From assembly GCA_000433415.1 (NCBI GenBank), contig FR890443.1, forward strand, positions 18,929 through 37,763: a stretch of 18,835 bases of DNA, written 5' to 3'. Below, piece after piece: positions 5,430 through 12,165 of this stretch (its first letter is position 1; the number at the start of each line of letters is the position of its first letter). Origin of the DNA: Clostridium sp. CAG:448 (GTDB lineage Bacteria; Bacillota; Clostridia; Oscillospirales; CAG-272). The position numbers were made by a program, and so were the translations under genes. The notes beneath the pieces were generated by a model. It ran no database searches. It saw only the letters and a list, made by a program, of their open reading frames with translations, and was not told the origin of the DNA.

Positions 5430-6851
5430 ATGTTTCAGACGTTTAAAAATGCTTGGAAGATCCCCGACCTTCGTAAGAAGCTCTTATTCACCGTCCTTGC
5501 CATTGTTCTTTACCGTCTGGGCGCCTGCATTCCCGTGCCGTGGGTGACTTCCGCATTTGCGGATAGTCTCAGCCAGGCAGGTACGAATGCCGCCTTTACC
5601 TACCTGAACATCATGTCAGGTGATGCATTCGGAAAAGCAACCCTGTTTGCTCTTTCCGTATCCCCCTATATTACCGCATCCATTGTTGTCCAGCTTCTGA
5701 CCATTGCCATTCCGCCTCTCGAACGGTTGGCAAAGGAGGGAGAGGCAGGCAAAAAGAAGATCTCTATGATCACCCGTATCATTACGGTTGTGCTGTCACT
5801 TGTCACCGCAATCGGTTATGCAAGATTGCTGCGCGTTCAGTATGGTGCTTTGAGTGTTTCTGTGGATTCCAACAAGAACCTGACAGGCGAAGGCTGGTTC
5901 CAGATGATTGTTATTATTGCTTGCTTCTGCGCCGGTGCCGCATTGATTATGTGGATTGCAGAACGGATTGATGAGTTTGGTATCGGTAACGGTATCTCCA
6001 TCATCCTGTTTGCAAACATCGTTGCAAGAATTCCTTCCCAGATTCAGGAACTGATTACGGTAGCATTGAAGAAGCCGAGCAACGAAAACGCATCCATGAG
6101 TGCACAGACTGCGGTGTGGACGGATAATCCGGTTCATATCGTGTTGGGCATCCTCGGTATTCTGCTGTTCCTTGCAGTTGTAATTGCCGTTTTCTATTTC
6201 GTGATTTGGTTTACCAATTCCGAGAGAAGAATTCCGATTCAGTATGCAAAGCGTACAGTCGGACGTAAGATGTATGGCGGTCAGTCTTCAAACCTGCCCC
6301 TGAAGATGAATATGGCTGGCGTTATGCCGATCATCTTTGCAAGCTCGATTGTAAACATCCCCAGTATGTTGGGCGGTATTTTCTCAGGAAAGTTCTGGAC
6401 CAATGTAACGAATGCTTTCAATCAGACCCATGCGTCTTATATCATTATCAGCGGTGTCCTTCTTGTGGCGTTCTCCTACTTCTATATTATGATCTCCTTC
6501 AACCCTGTTGAAGTGGCGAATAATATCAAGAACAACGGCGGTGCCATTCCTGGCATTCGTCCTGGAAGACCGACAATTGATTTTATCAAGAAGGTGCTGA
6601 ACAGAGTAACCTTTATCGGCGCAGTGTTCCTTTGCCTGGTTTCCACTTTGCCGATGGCAGCAAACGCGATCTACATGTTGTTTGCTAATACGACCACTCC
6701 TAACATCATTGAGTATACCCGCAACAGCTTGGTGAGCGAACTTGCATTTGCCGGCTCTTCGTTGTTGATTATTACCGGTGTTGTTATTGAAACCACGCGC
6801 TCCTTGGATGCGCAGATGTCCCTGCGTAACTATAAGGGATTCCTTGATTGA
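5430..6851 (+). CDS. secY: Protein translocase channel subunit SecY
   Basis: SecY is the pore of the SecYEG translocon in the cytoplasmic membrane, used for export and membrane insertion, including that of the surface protein encoded downstream in this window. The 473-residue product begins MFQTFKNAWKIPDLRKKLLF and carries the hallmark stretches IPVPWV, LSVSPYITASIVVQLL, RIDEFGIGNGISIILFANI, ERRIPIQYAKR and VEVANNIKNNGGAIPGIRPG. About ten hydrophobic segments are visible. It is somewhat longer than the usual 420-440 residues, owing to loops near residues 145-155 (SVDSNKNLTGEG) and 210-235 (SNENASMSAQTAVWTDN). Position after rplO is canonical. Confidence 0.98.
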   Translation: MFQTFKNAWKIPDLRKKLLFTVLAIVLYRLGACIPVPWVTSAFADSLSQAGTNAAFTYLNIMSGDAFGKATLFALSVSPYITASIVVQLLTIAIPPLERLAKEGEAGKKKISMITRIITVVLSLVTAIGYARLLRVQYGALSVSVDSNKNLTGEGWFQMIVIIACFCAGAALIMWIAERIDEFGIGNGISIILFANIVARIPSQIQELITVALKKPSNENASMSAQTAVWTDNPVHIVLGILGILLFLAVVIAVFYFVIWFTNSERRIPIQYAKRTVGRKMYGGQSSNLPLKMNMAGVMPIIFASSIVNIPSMLGGIFSGKFWTNVTNAFNQTHASYIIISGVLLVAFSYFYIMISFNPVEVANNIKNNGGAIPGIRPGRPTIDFIKKVLNRVTFIGAVFLCLVSTLPMAANAIYMLFANTTTPNIIEYTRNSLVSELAFAGSSLLIITGVVIETTRSLDAQMSLRNYKGFLD

Positions 6852-6884
6852 TCCTACTACGACCGAACAAGCCGGAGGAAAAAG

Positions 6885-7523
6885 ATGAATTTAATTTTAT
6901 TGGGCGCTCCCGGTGCGGGTAAAGGTACCCAATCCGCGAAGATTTCAGAAAAATACGGCATTCCTGCTATTGCAACCGGAGATATTCTCCGGGGTGCAAT
7001 CAAGGCGGGGACAGAGCTTGGAAAATCGGCAAAGAGTTATATCGATGCCGGTCAACTGGTGCCTGACGCCGTTGTCATCGGTATCATCAAGGATTATCTT
7101 TCGACAGATTCCTGCAAAAACGGTTTTATTCTTGACGGTTTTCCCCGTTCCATTCCTCAGGCTGAGGCGTTGGATGCGATGGGCGTCAGAATCGACTGTG
7201 TGCTTAACATTGAGGTGCCGGACGAAGCAATCGTCAGCCGTATGAGTGGACGCCGGGTCTGCTCCTGCGGTGCATCCTATCATGTGGAGTACAACCCCCC
7301 GAAGCAGGAAGGTGTATGTGACAAATGCGGCGCTTCCGTTTATGTCAGAGCGGATGATGCGGCAGAGACCGTTGCAAAAAGACTGGAAACTTACCACGCA
7401 CAGACCGAACCGCTGAAGGATTATTATGCGGCAAAGGGAATTCTTGTGACCGTCGAGGGACAGGATGATGTGGCTGATACCACCGCTCTTGTCTATCGGG
7501 CACTGGAAAAGTACAAAGCGTAA
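6885..7523 (+). CDS. adk: Adenylate kinase, LID-domain zinc type
   Basis: The enzyme interconverts ATP + AMP and 2 ADP in the cytoplasm. The 212-residue product has the P-loop GAPGAGKGT at residues 7-15, the AMP-binding TGDILR (31-36) and DGFPRSIPQAEAL (84-96), the LID start SGRRVC (121-126) and the closing RADDAAETVAKRL with the arginines expected at the active site. The LID carries four Cys, as in Gram-positive zinc adenylate kinases, but the first pair is C126-S-C128, one residue short of the usual C-x2-C. The second pair, C145-x2-C148, is normal. GGAGG at 6874-6878 precedes the ATG. The gene sits between secY and map, as in other Firmicutes. Confidence 0.97.
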   Translation: MNLILLGAPGAGKGTQSAKISEKYGIPAIATGDILRGAIKAGTELGKSAKSYIDAGQLVPDAVVIGIIKDYLSTDSCKNGFILDGFPRSIPQAEALDAMGVRIDCVLNIEVPDEAIVSRMSGRRVCSCGASYHVEYNPPKQEGVCDKCGASVYVRADDAAETVAKRLETYHAQTEPLKDYYAAKGILVTVEGQDDVADTTALVYRALEKYKA

Positions 7524-7551
7524 GAGAAGTCTTTAGGAGTATCAAAATCGA

Positions 7552-8313
7552 ATGATACAACTGAAAAATGCAGAACAAATCAAAGCAATGAAGGAAGCGG
7601 GACGGATCACCGGGGAAGCGCTGTTGCTTGCCCGTGATCATGTCCGCGAGGGAGTCAGCACCTGGGAACTGGATCATCTAATCCGGGAATACATTGAAAA
7701 ATGCGGTGCTAAGCCCTCCTTCCTTGGACTCTATGGATTTCCCGGGAGTGCCTGTATCAGCATCAATGAAGAAGTGATTCACGGAATTCCATCCAAGCAC
7801 CGCATTCTGCGGGAGGGGGATATCGTGAAAATCGATACAGGTGCATTCATTGGGGGATTTCACGGAGACAGTGCAAGAACCATCCCCGTAGGGCGCGTTA
7901 CCTCGGAGGCTGAGAAGCTGATCCGTGTTACACGCGACAGCTTCTTTGCCGGTGTGCAAAAGCTGGTTCCGGGTAACCGGATCGGCGATGTGGGCAGTGC
8001 GATTGATACGCTTGTGCGTGAAAATGGCTGTTCTACAGTGAAAAAGTACATCGGTCATGGCGTGGGGCACGCATTGCACGAGGCGCCGGATGTTCCAAAC
8101 TACGGGACGCCCGGAAGAGGAGTCCGCCTTTGCGCCGGAATGACCATCGCAATCGAGCCGATGGTGAATTCCGGAACCGCAGAGGTGGATGAGATGCCGG
8201 ATGGTTGGACGGTGAAAACGGCTGACAGAAAGCTGTCTGCTCACTATGAAAATACCGTAGCACTGACAAGTGACGGTGTTATCATCCTGACATTGATCGA
8301 TTCTGATTTCTGA
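7552..8313 (+). CDS. map: Type I methionine aminopeptidase
   Basis: The enzyme removes the initiator Met from nascent proteins using a two-metal site. The 253-residue product is the minimal type Ia form without an N-terminal zinc finger. Visible active-site residues are H77 (NEEVIHGIP), D95 (KIDTGA), D106 (GFHGDSA), H169 (GHGVGHALHE), H176, E202 (IEPMV) and E233 (AHYENTV), the complete set. AGGAG at 7535-7539 is 12 nt from the ATG, a rather long spacing. Many Clostridia have a small KOW-domain gene after map. Here none is seen, and infA follows directly. Confidence 0.97.
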   Translation: MIQLKNAEQIKAMKEAGRITGEALLLARDHVREGVSTWELDHLIREYIEKCGAKPSFLGLYGFPGSACISINEEVIHGIPSKHRILREGDIVKIDTGAFIGGFHGDSARTIPVGRVTSEAEKLIRVTRDSFFAGVQKLVPGNRIGDVGSAIDTLVRENGCSTVKKYIGHGVGHALHEAPDVPNYGTPGRGVRLCAGMTIAIEPMVNSGTAEVDEMPDGWTVKTADRKLSAHYENTVALTSDGVIILTLIDSDF

Positions 8314-8344
8314 ATTTTAAGCAACCGTAGCATGCATACAAAGT

Positions 8345-8361
8345 AAGGAGGGATTATTCTG
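8345..8361 (+). promoter_or_regulatory. infA ribosome binding site and CTG/ATT start region
   Basis: The Shine-Dalgarno AAGGAGG (8345-8351) is followed by GATTATT and CTG. A TAA at 8344-8346 closes the infA frame just upstream, so translation must begin at 8353 (ATT), 8356 (ATT) or 8359 (CTG). Only CTG has the 5-9 nt spacing seen at most genes of this operon. Start codons outside ATG/GTG/TTG are strongly discriminated against by IF3. Confidence 0.7.
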
Positions 8362-8577
8362 CCGAAAGATGATGTAATCGAATTTGAGGGAACCGTAGTT
8401 GAGGCATTGCCGAATGCGACCTTCAAGGTGAAACTTCCCAATGGTCACATTGTTGTGGCACATATCTCAGGGAAGATCCGTATGAATTATATCCGCATTT
8501 TGCCCGGCGACCACGTAACGGTCGAGGTTTCGGTGTACGATCTGGACAAAGGACGTATTACCTACCGGACAAAATAA
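8359..8577 (+). CDS. infA: Translation initiation factor IF-1, with a non-canonical start codon
   Basis: IF-1 occupies the ribosomal A site during initiation and strengthens IF2 and IF3 action. The frame encodes a full OB-fold IF-1: PKDDVIEFEGTVVEALPNA, NGHIVVAHISGK, IRMNYIRILPGDHVTVEV, DKGRITYRTK. From CTG at 8359 it has 72 residues, the standard length. No ATG, GTG or TTG is available at the start: reading upstream in frame gives CTG (8359), ATT (8356), ATT (8353), two Gly codons, then TAA at 8344-8346. AAGGAGG at 8345-8351 is 7 nt from CTG but only 4 and 1 nt from the ATT codons, so CTG is preferred. Identity is near certain; the start codon is inferred. Confidence 0.95.
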   Translation: MPKDDVIEFEGTVVEALPNATFKVKLPNGHIVVAHISGKIRMNYIRILPGDHVTVEVSVYDLDKGRITYRTK

Positions 8578-8612
8578 CCGAACAAATCTGAAGAAAGGTA
8601 TGGTTAAACAAA

Positions 8613-8726
8613 ATGAAAGTTAAACCGTCCGTAAAGAAGATCTGTGACAAGTGCAAGATCATTAAGAGACATGGGAAAATCATGGTGATCTGTGAGAATC
8701 CCAAGCACAAACAGAGACAGGGCTGA
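8613..8726 (+). CDS. rpmJ: 50S ribosomal protein L36, zinc-binding form
   Basis: L36 is the smallest large-subunit protein and helps organise 23S rRNA near the base of the L7/L12 stalk. The 37-residue product reads MKVKPSVKKICDKCK at the start and VICENPKHKQRQG at the end. Zinc ligands are C11, C14, C27 and H32, so this is the C+ form. The ribosome binding site is weak (AAAGG about 12 nt upstream). An overlapping out-of-frame ATG at 8600 gives only seven codons. The gene lies in the conserved infA-rpmJ-rpsM order. Confidence 0.97.
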   Translation: MKVKPSVKKICDKCKIIKRHGKIMVICENPKHKQRQG

Positions 8727-8767
8727 TCAATTGACAGTTTCTGAACAAAACGAGAGGTGATAAAAGA

Positions 8768-9136
8768 ATGGCACGTATAGCTGGTGTTGATATTCCCAAC
8801 AACAAACGCGTTGAGATCGCTCTTACCTATATCTACGGTATCGGTAGAAAAAGTTCCAACGATATTCTTGCAAAAACGGGCATCGACCCTGATAAGAGAG
8901 CGAAGGATCTGACCGAGGCTGAGATTGCTAAGCTTCGTGATGAAATCGAAAACTCCTACACTGTGGAAGGTGATCTGCGCCGTGATGTTGCTTTGAACAT
9001 CAAGAGAATGATCGAGATTAACTGCTACCGCGGTATCCGCCACAGAAAGGGATTGCCGGTCAGAGGGCAGAGAACCAAGACCAATGCAAGAACCAGAAAA
9101 GGTCCTGCGAAGACCATCGCAAACAAGAAGAAATAA
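8768..9136 (+). CDS. rpsM: 30S ribosomal protein S13
   Basis: S13 is in the 30S head and makes bridges to the large subunit, with its C-terminal tail touching P-site tRNA. The 122-residue product starts MARIAGVDIPNNKRVEIALTYIYGIG and has the helix-two-turn-helix region, then CYRGIRHRKGLPVRGQRT and TNARTRKGPAKTIANKKK. Length is standard. GAGAGGTGA precedes the ATG by about 9 nt. The stop overlaps the ribosome binding site of rpsK. Confidence 0.98.
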   Translation: MARIAGVDIPNNKRVEIALTYIYGIGRKSSNDILAKTGIDPDKRAKDLTEAEIAKLRDEIENSYTVEGDLRRDVALNIKRMIEINCYRGIRHRKGLPVRGQRTKTNARTRKGPAKTIANKKK

Positions 9137-9152
9137 AGGAGAAGCATGAACA

Positions 9153-9554
9153 ATGGCTAAAGTTGTAGCAGCGAAGAAGGTTGTGAAAAAGCGCCGCGAG
9201 AGGAAGAATATCGAAAAAGGCGTGGTTCATATTCAGGCAACCTTCAATAATACAATCATCACGATTTCCGATGTCAACGGCAACGCTATTTCATGGGCAT
9301 CCGCCGGTGAACTCGGCTTCAAGGGCTCCAGAAAGTCTACTCCTTTTGCGGCACAGAGCGCATCCGAAACCGCGGCAAAGCTGGCGATCGATCATGGACT
9401 CAAGACCGTTGAAGTTTATGTAAAGGGACCCGGTTCGGGACGTGAGTCCGCCATCCGCGCACTGGAAACAGTCGGACTGCAGATCACATTGATCCGTGAC
9501 GTCACTCCCATTCCCCATAATGGTTGCAGACCGCCCAAACGCCGTCGCGTTTAA
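9153..9554 (+). CDS. rpsK: 30S ribosomal protein S11
   Basis: S11 lies in the platform of the small subunit, near the mRNA exit and the anti-Shine-Dalgarno end of 16S rRNA. The 133-residue product has a Lys/Arg-rich leader (KKVVKKRRERKNIEKG), then VVHIQATFNNTIITISD, GNAISWASAGELGFKGSRK, STPFAAQSASETAAK, VKGPGSGRESAIRAL and the end TPIPHNGCRPPKRRRV. AAGGAG at 9136-9141 is 11 nt from the ATG at 9153. A nearer ATG at 9146 is out of frame and stops after four codons. Confidence 0.98.
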   Translation: MAKVVAAKKVVKKRRERKNIEKGVVHIQATFNNTIITISDVNGNAISWASAGELGFKGSRKSTPFAAQSASETAAKLAIDHGLKTVEVYVKGPGSGRESAIRALETVGLQITLIRDVTPIPHNGCRPPKRRRV

Positions 9555-9578
9555 TGAATCCCAGGAGGTAATTGAATT

Positions 9579-10205
9579 ATGGCAAGATATACAGGTCCTT
9601 CATGCAAGCTTTGCCGCAGAGAAGGCAAGAAGCTCTTCCTGAAAGGCGACCGTTGCGTCAGTGGCAAGTGCGCACTTGACCGCAGACCCACAGCACCCGG
9701 TCAGCACGGCGCAGCCGCAAAGAAGATCAGAGAATACGGTATGCAGCTTCGCGCTAAGCAGACCGCAAAGAGATACTATGGTGTTCTTGAGAAGCAGTTC
9801 AAGAATTACTACGAAGAAGCAGACCGCAAGGAAGGTATCACCGGTGAGAACCTGATCGTTCTTCTGGAGAGACGCTTTGACAATGTGGTATACAGAATGG
9901 GCTTTGCGGCTTCCCACAAAGAAGCGCGTCAGTTGATTCTCCACCGTCATTTCCTTCTGAACGGAAAGCACACCAATATTCCTTCCGTGATCCTGCGTCC
10001 CGGTGATGTGATCACTGTCAAGGAAAGCAGCCGTGAGAGCGAAAAGTTCAAGGCGCTTGCAGAATCTGCTGCAACTGCATTCAAGCCGAAGTGGTTGGAT
10101 GTTGATGCCGCTAACTTCACCGCAAAAGTGGTCGCTATGCCCGCAAGAGAGGACGTTGACTTTGACTTCAACGAACAGCTCATCGTCGAACTTTATTCTA
10201 AGTAA
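9579..10205 (+). CDS. rpsD: 30S ribosomal protein S4, zinc-binding form
   Basis: S4 nucleates 30S assembly at the 16S 5' domain and, in E. coli, represses the alpha operon. The 208-residue product begins MARYTGPSCKLCRREG with C9, C12, C26 and C31 as likely zinc ligands. The S4 RNA-binding domain is seen at RRFDNVVYRMGFAASHKEAR and QLILHRHFLLNGKHTNIPS. The C-terminus ELYSK is typical. Placing rpsD between rpsK and rpoA follows the clostridial and E. coli order and differs from Bacillus, where rpsD is a separate gene with its own RNA leader. AGGAGG lies about 12 nt upstream of the ATG. Confidence 0.98.
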   Translation: MARYTGPSCKLCRREGKKLFLKGDRCVSGKCALDRRPTAPGQHGAAAKKIREYGMQLRAKQTAKRYYGVLEKQFKNYYEEADRKEGITGENLIVLLERRFDNVVYRMGFAASHKEARQLILHRHFLLNGKHTNIPSVILRPGDVITVKESSRESEKFKALAESAATAFKPKWLDVDAANFTAKVVAMPAREDVDFDFNEQLIVELYSK

Positions 10206-10319
10206 TACCGTTGTCGAGATCCCGGCGTAAATGTCCGTGGCTGATTCGGATTTTACACGGAATCATGGAGAAAGCCCATTACTCGCTTTCAATCATATTA
10301 ACAGGAGGTTTTATTTGGA
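10206..10319 (+). promoter_or_regulatory. Structured rpsD-rpoA intercistronic region
   Basis: The 114-nt gap can form competing stems. TCCGTG 10234-10239 pairs with CACGGA 10256-10261, GTAAA 10227-10231 pairs with TTTAC 10252-10256, and TGATTC 10242-10247 pairs with GAATCA 10260-10265; these exclude each other in part. A separate hairpin pairs GAAAGC 10270-10275 with GCTTTC 10285-10290. AGGAGG at 10303-10308 serves rpoA. No convincing promoter or T-run is visible. Mutually exclusive pairing can indicate a regulatory switch, but short stems like these also arise by chance. Confidence 0.3.
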
Positions 10320-11294
10320 ATGATAGAGATAGAGAAGCCTAATATCACGACCGTCGAGATTTCGGAAGACGGCAAACGCGGAACTTTTGTCGTTGAACCT
10401 CTTGAGCGTGGATACGGTATCACACTTGGAAACTCCCTGCGTAGAGTTTTGCTCAGCTCATTGCCCGGTGTGGCAGTGACCAATATCAAAATTGACGGTG
10501 TGCCGCACGAGTTTTCCACAATTCCCGGTGTTGTTGAGGATGTGACGGAAATTGTCCTGAACATCAAGGGAATTACGGCAAAGATGTACGGGCAGGCACC
10601 CAAGACCGCCGTTATTGATGTGGTCGGTGAGCATGAAGTCACTGCGGGAGACATCAAGGCAGACGCTGAACTGGAGATACTGAATCCGGAATTGCACATT
10701 GCCACCGTCGGCGAGAACGACCGACTCTATATGGAGTTGACCTTCGACTACGGCAGAGGATATGTGTCTCAGGAGCGCAATAAGCAGATCCACAATGAAC
10801 TGCTGGGCGTCAATGTTTCGGCACCCATTGGAACGATTTATACAGATTCCATTTATACGCCCGTTTACAAAGTCAGTTACAATGTGGAAAGCACCCGTGT
10901 CGGCAACAATACCGATTACGATAAGCTGACCCTTGAAGTGATTACAAACGGGACCATTACAGCCAAAGAAGCGGTTTCTCTTGGAGCCAAGATTCTCAAC
11001 GAGCATCTCAACTTGTTTGTGGATTTGTCAGATGAAGCAAAGAAGGCAGAGATCATGGTAGAAAGACCGGAAACCAAGAAGGAAAAGGTGCTTGAGATGA
11101 CCATTGAGGACCTTGACATGTCTGTGCGTAGCTTTAACTGTCTGAAGCGTGCAGGCATCGATACGGTAGAAGATTTGATCAACCGCACTGAGGAGGATAT
11201 GATTAAAGTCCGGAACCTCGGTAAGAAATCGCTGGAAGAAGTTATTCAGAAGCTCCATTCTTTGGGACTTGACCTCAAGCATGAGGAAGAGTGA
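10320..11294 (+). CDS. rpoA: RNA polymerase alpha subunit
   Basis: The alpha dimer scaffolds RNA polymerase assembly, and its C-terminal domain contacts promoter UP elements and activators. The 324-residue product has the N-terminal domain hallmarks FVVEPLERGYGITLGNSLRR, VLLSSLPGVAVTNIKIDGV and EFSTIPGVVEDVTEIVLN, and the C-terminal domain MSVRSFNCLKRAGIDTVEDL with VRNLGKKSLEEVIQKL. The R and N-C-L-K residues for DNA contact are present. AGGAGG is 11 nt before the ATG. The gap to rplQ is 51 nt. Length is normal (about 315-330). Confidence 0.98.
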   Translation: MIEIEKPNITTVEISEDGKRGTFVVEPLERGYGITLGNSLRRVLLSSLPGVAVTNIKIDGVPHEFSTIPGVVEDVTEIVLNIKGITAKMYGQAPKTAVIDVVGEHEVTAGDIKADAELEILNPELHIATVGENDRLYMELTFDYGRGYVSQERNKQIHNELLGVNVSAPIGTIYTDSIYTPVYKVSYNVESTRVGNNTDYDKLTLEVITNGTITAKEAVSLGAKILNEHLNLFVDLSDEAKKAEIMVERPETKKEKVLEMTIEDLDMSVRSFNCLKRAGIDTVEDLINRTEEDMIKVRNLGKKSLEEVIQKLHSLGLDLKHEEE

Positions 11295-11345
11295 GAGAAG
11301 GAAGCAATTACAAGTATTTGAAAAGCAGAGAAGGAGGGGAATAAG

Positions 11346-11897
11346 ATGCCCGGAACCAGAAAACTCGGCAGACCGACCCAGCACAGAATTGCAATGATGC
11401 GCGGTATGGTCACCCTGCTGCTTGAGAACGGTCAGATTGAAACAACGCTCACCAGAGCAAAGGAAGTCCGTTCCATCGCAGAAAAAATGATCACCCTCGG
11501 CAAGAAGGGAACATTGGCATCCCGCCGTGCGGCGCTTGCCTATATTACCAAAGAAGAGGTTGTCAAAAAGCTGTTTGACGAAATCGCTCCCAAGTATGCG
11601 GATGTCAACGGTGGTTATACACAGATTCTCAAAACCGGTTTCCGCAGAGGTGACGCTGCCGAAATGGCAATTGTCAGACTGACGGATGTCAGCGTTGAGA
11701 GCGCGAAGAATGATGCACCTCGCATGAGAGTGGATGCTCCCAAAGCTGAAGCGGCTTCCACCAAGGTTGAGGCTGCTCCCGTAGCAGAAGAAGCAGCTCC
11801 TGCAACAGAGGCGGCTCCTGCAGAAGAGACGCCCGCAGAGGCAGCTCCCGCTGAGGAGACGCCCGCAGAAGAAACTGCACCCGCAGATGCTGAATAA
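11346..11897 (+). CDS. rplQ: 50S ribosomal protein L17 with long acidic Ala/Pro/Glu tail
   Basis: L17 lies near the tunnel exit of the large subunit. Residues 1-114 are a complete L17: MPGTRKLGRPTQHRIAMMRG, then LLENGQIETTLTRAKEVR, RAALAYITK, GGYTQILKTGFRRGDAAEMA and IVRLTD. Residues 115-183 are a low-complexity tail rich in Ala, Glu and Pro, with units such as AAPAEETPAE repeated. The usual length is 112-130 residues, so the tail adds about half again and is strongly acidic on an otherwise basic protein. Similar tails occur on L17 in other Clostridia, in my recollection; their role is not established. The gene ends the operon at a strong terminator. The ecfA-ecfT-truA genes that often follow rplQ in Firmicutes are absent. 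Confidence 0.97.
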   Translation: MPGTRKLGRPTQHRIAMMRGMVTLLLENGQIETTLTRAKEVRSIAEKMITLGKKGTLASRRAALAYITKEEVVKKLFDEIAPKYADVNGGYTQILKTGFRRGDAAEMAIVRLTDVSVESAKNDAPRMRVDAPKAEAASTKVEAAPVAEEAAPATEAAPAEETPAEAAPAEETPAEETAPADAE

Positions 11898-11912
11898 GCA
11901 TTAAGCAAAAGG

Positions 11913-11941
11913 GCACGTCCGGATTTCCGGGCGTGCTTTTT
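11913..11941 (+). terminator. Rho-independent terminator of the ribosomal operon
   Basis: 11913-11922 pairs with 11927-11936 (10 bp including one G-U, GC-rich) around an ATTT loop, directly followed by five T residues (11937-11941). It starts 15 nt after the rplQ stop. This is a textbook intrinsic terminator. Confidence 0.92.
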
Positions 11942-11970
11942 GATTGCCAAAACGAAAGGGAATCTTTTAG

Positions 11971-12003
11971 AAAAGCGCGGCAGGGAGATGTCGGCGCTTT
12001 TTT
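11971..12003 (+). terminator. Possible second (back-up) terminator
   Basis: AAAAGCGC at 11971-11978 pairs with GCGCTTTT within 11994-12001, with a T-run continuing to 12003. The loop is long (15 nt) and half of the stem is A-T, so it is weaker than the first. From 12004 to 12109 I see nothing further. Confidence 0.55.
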
Positions 12004-12109
12004 GATTTTATGGGGGAATATGCAAGGTCTATGGTTTAGGTAACATCGACAAAAAGAGAATACCGATTTCGTTCAACGCGACAAAAAACAGCAATTGCAA
12101 TGTGTGCGG

Positions 12110-12138
12110 TTTACAGCATCGGAAAAATATGTTATAAT
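12110..12138 (+). promoter_or_regulatory. Sigma-A type promoter for the EEP hydrolase / surface protein operon
   Basis: The -35 box TTTACA (12110-12115) and -10 box TATAAT (12133-12138) are separated by 17 nt, with a TGn extension (TGT, 12130-12132) just before the -10. Transcription would start near 12145. It lies after the ribosomal terminators, so the downstream genes form their own unit. Confidence 0.88.
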
Positions 12139-12165
12139 GGCAGTGTCTTAAAAAGGAGGATTGCC

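Noticed and set aside
8600..8623. Seven-codon open frame from ATG 8600 overlapping the rpmJ start, and a similar four-codon frame from ATG 9146 overlapping rpsK
   Set aside because: Both are very short and out of frame with strongly conserved genes. Without ribosome profiling or conservation they are best seen as chance.
12100..12165. N-terminal extension of the EEP hydrolase from ATG 12100
   Set aside because: It lies across and upstream of the promoter and has no ribosome binding site, while the ATG at 12166 has AAGGAGG at 6 nt and gives the family-like start.
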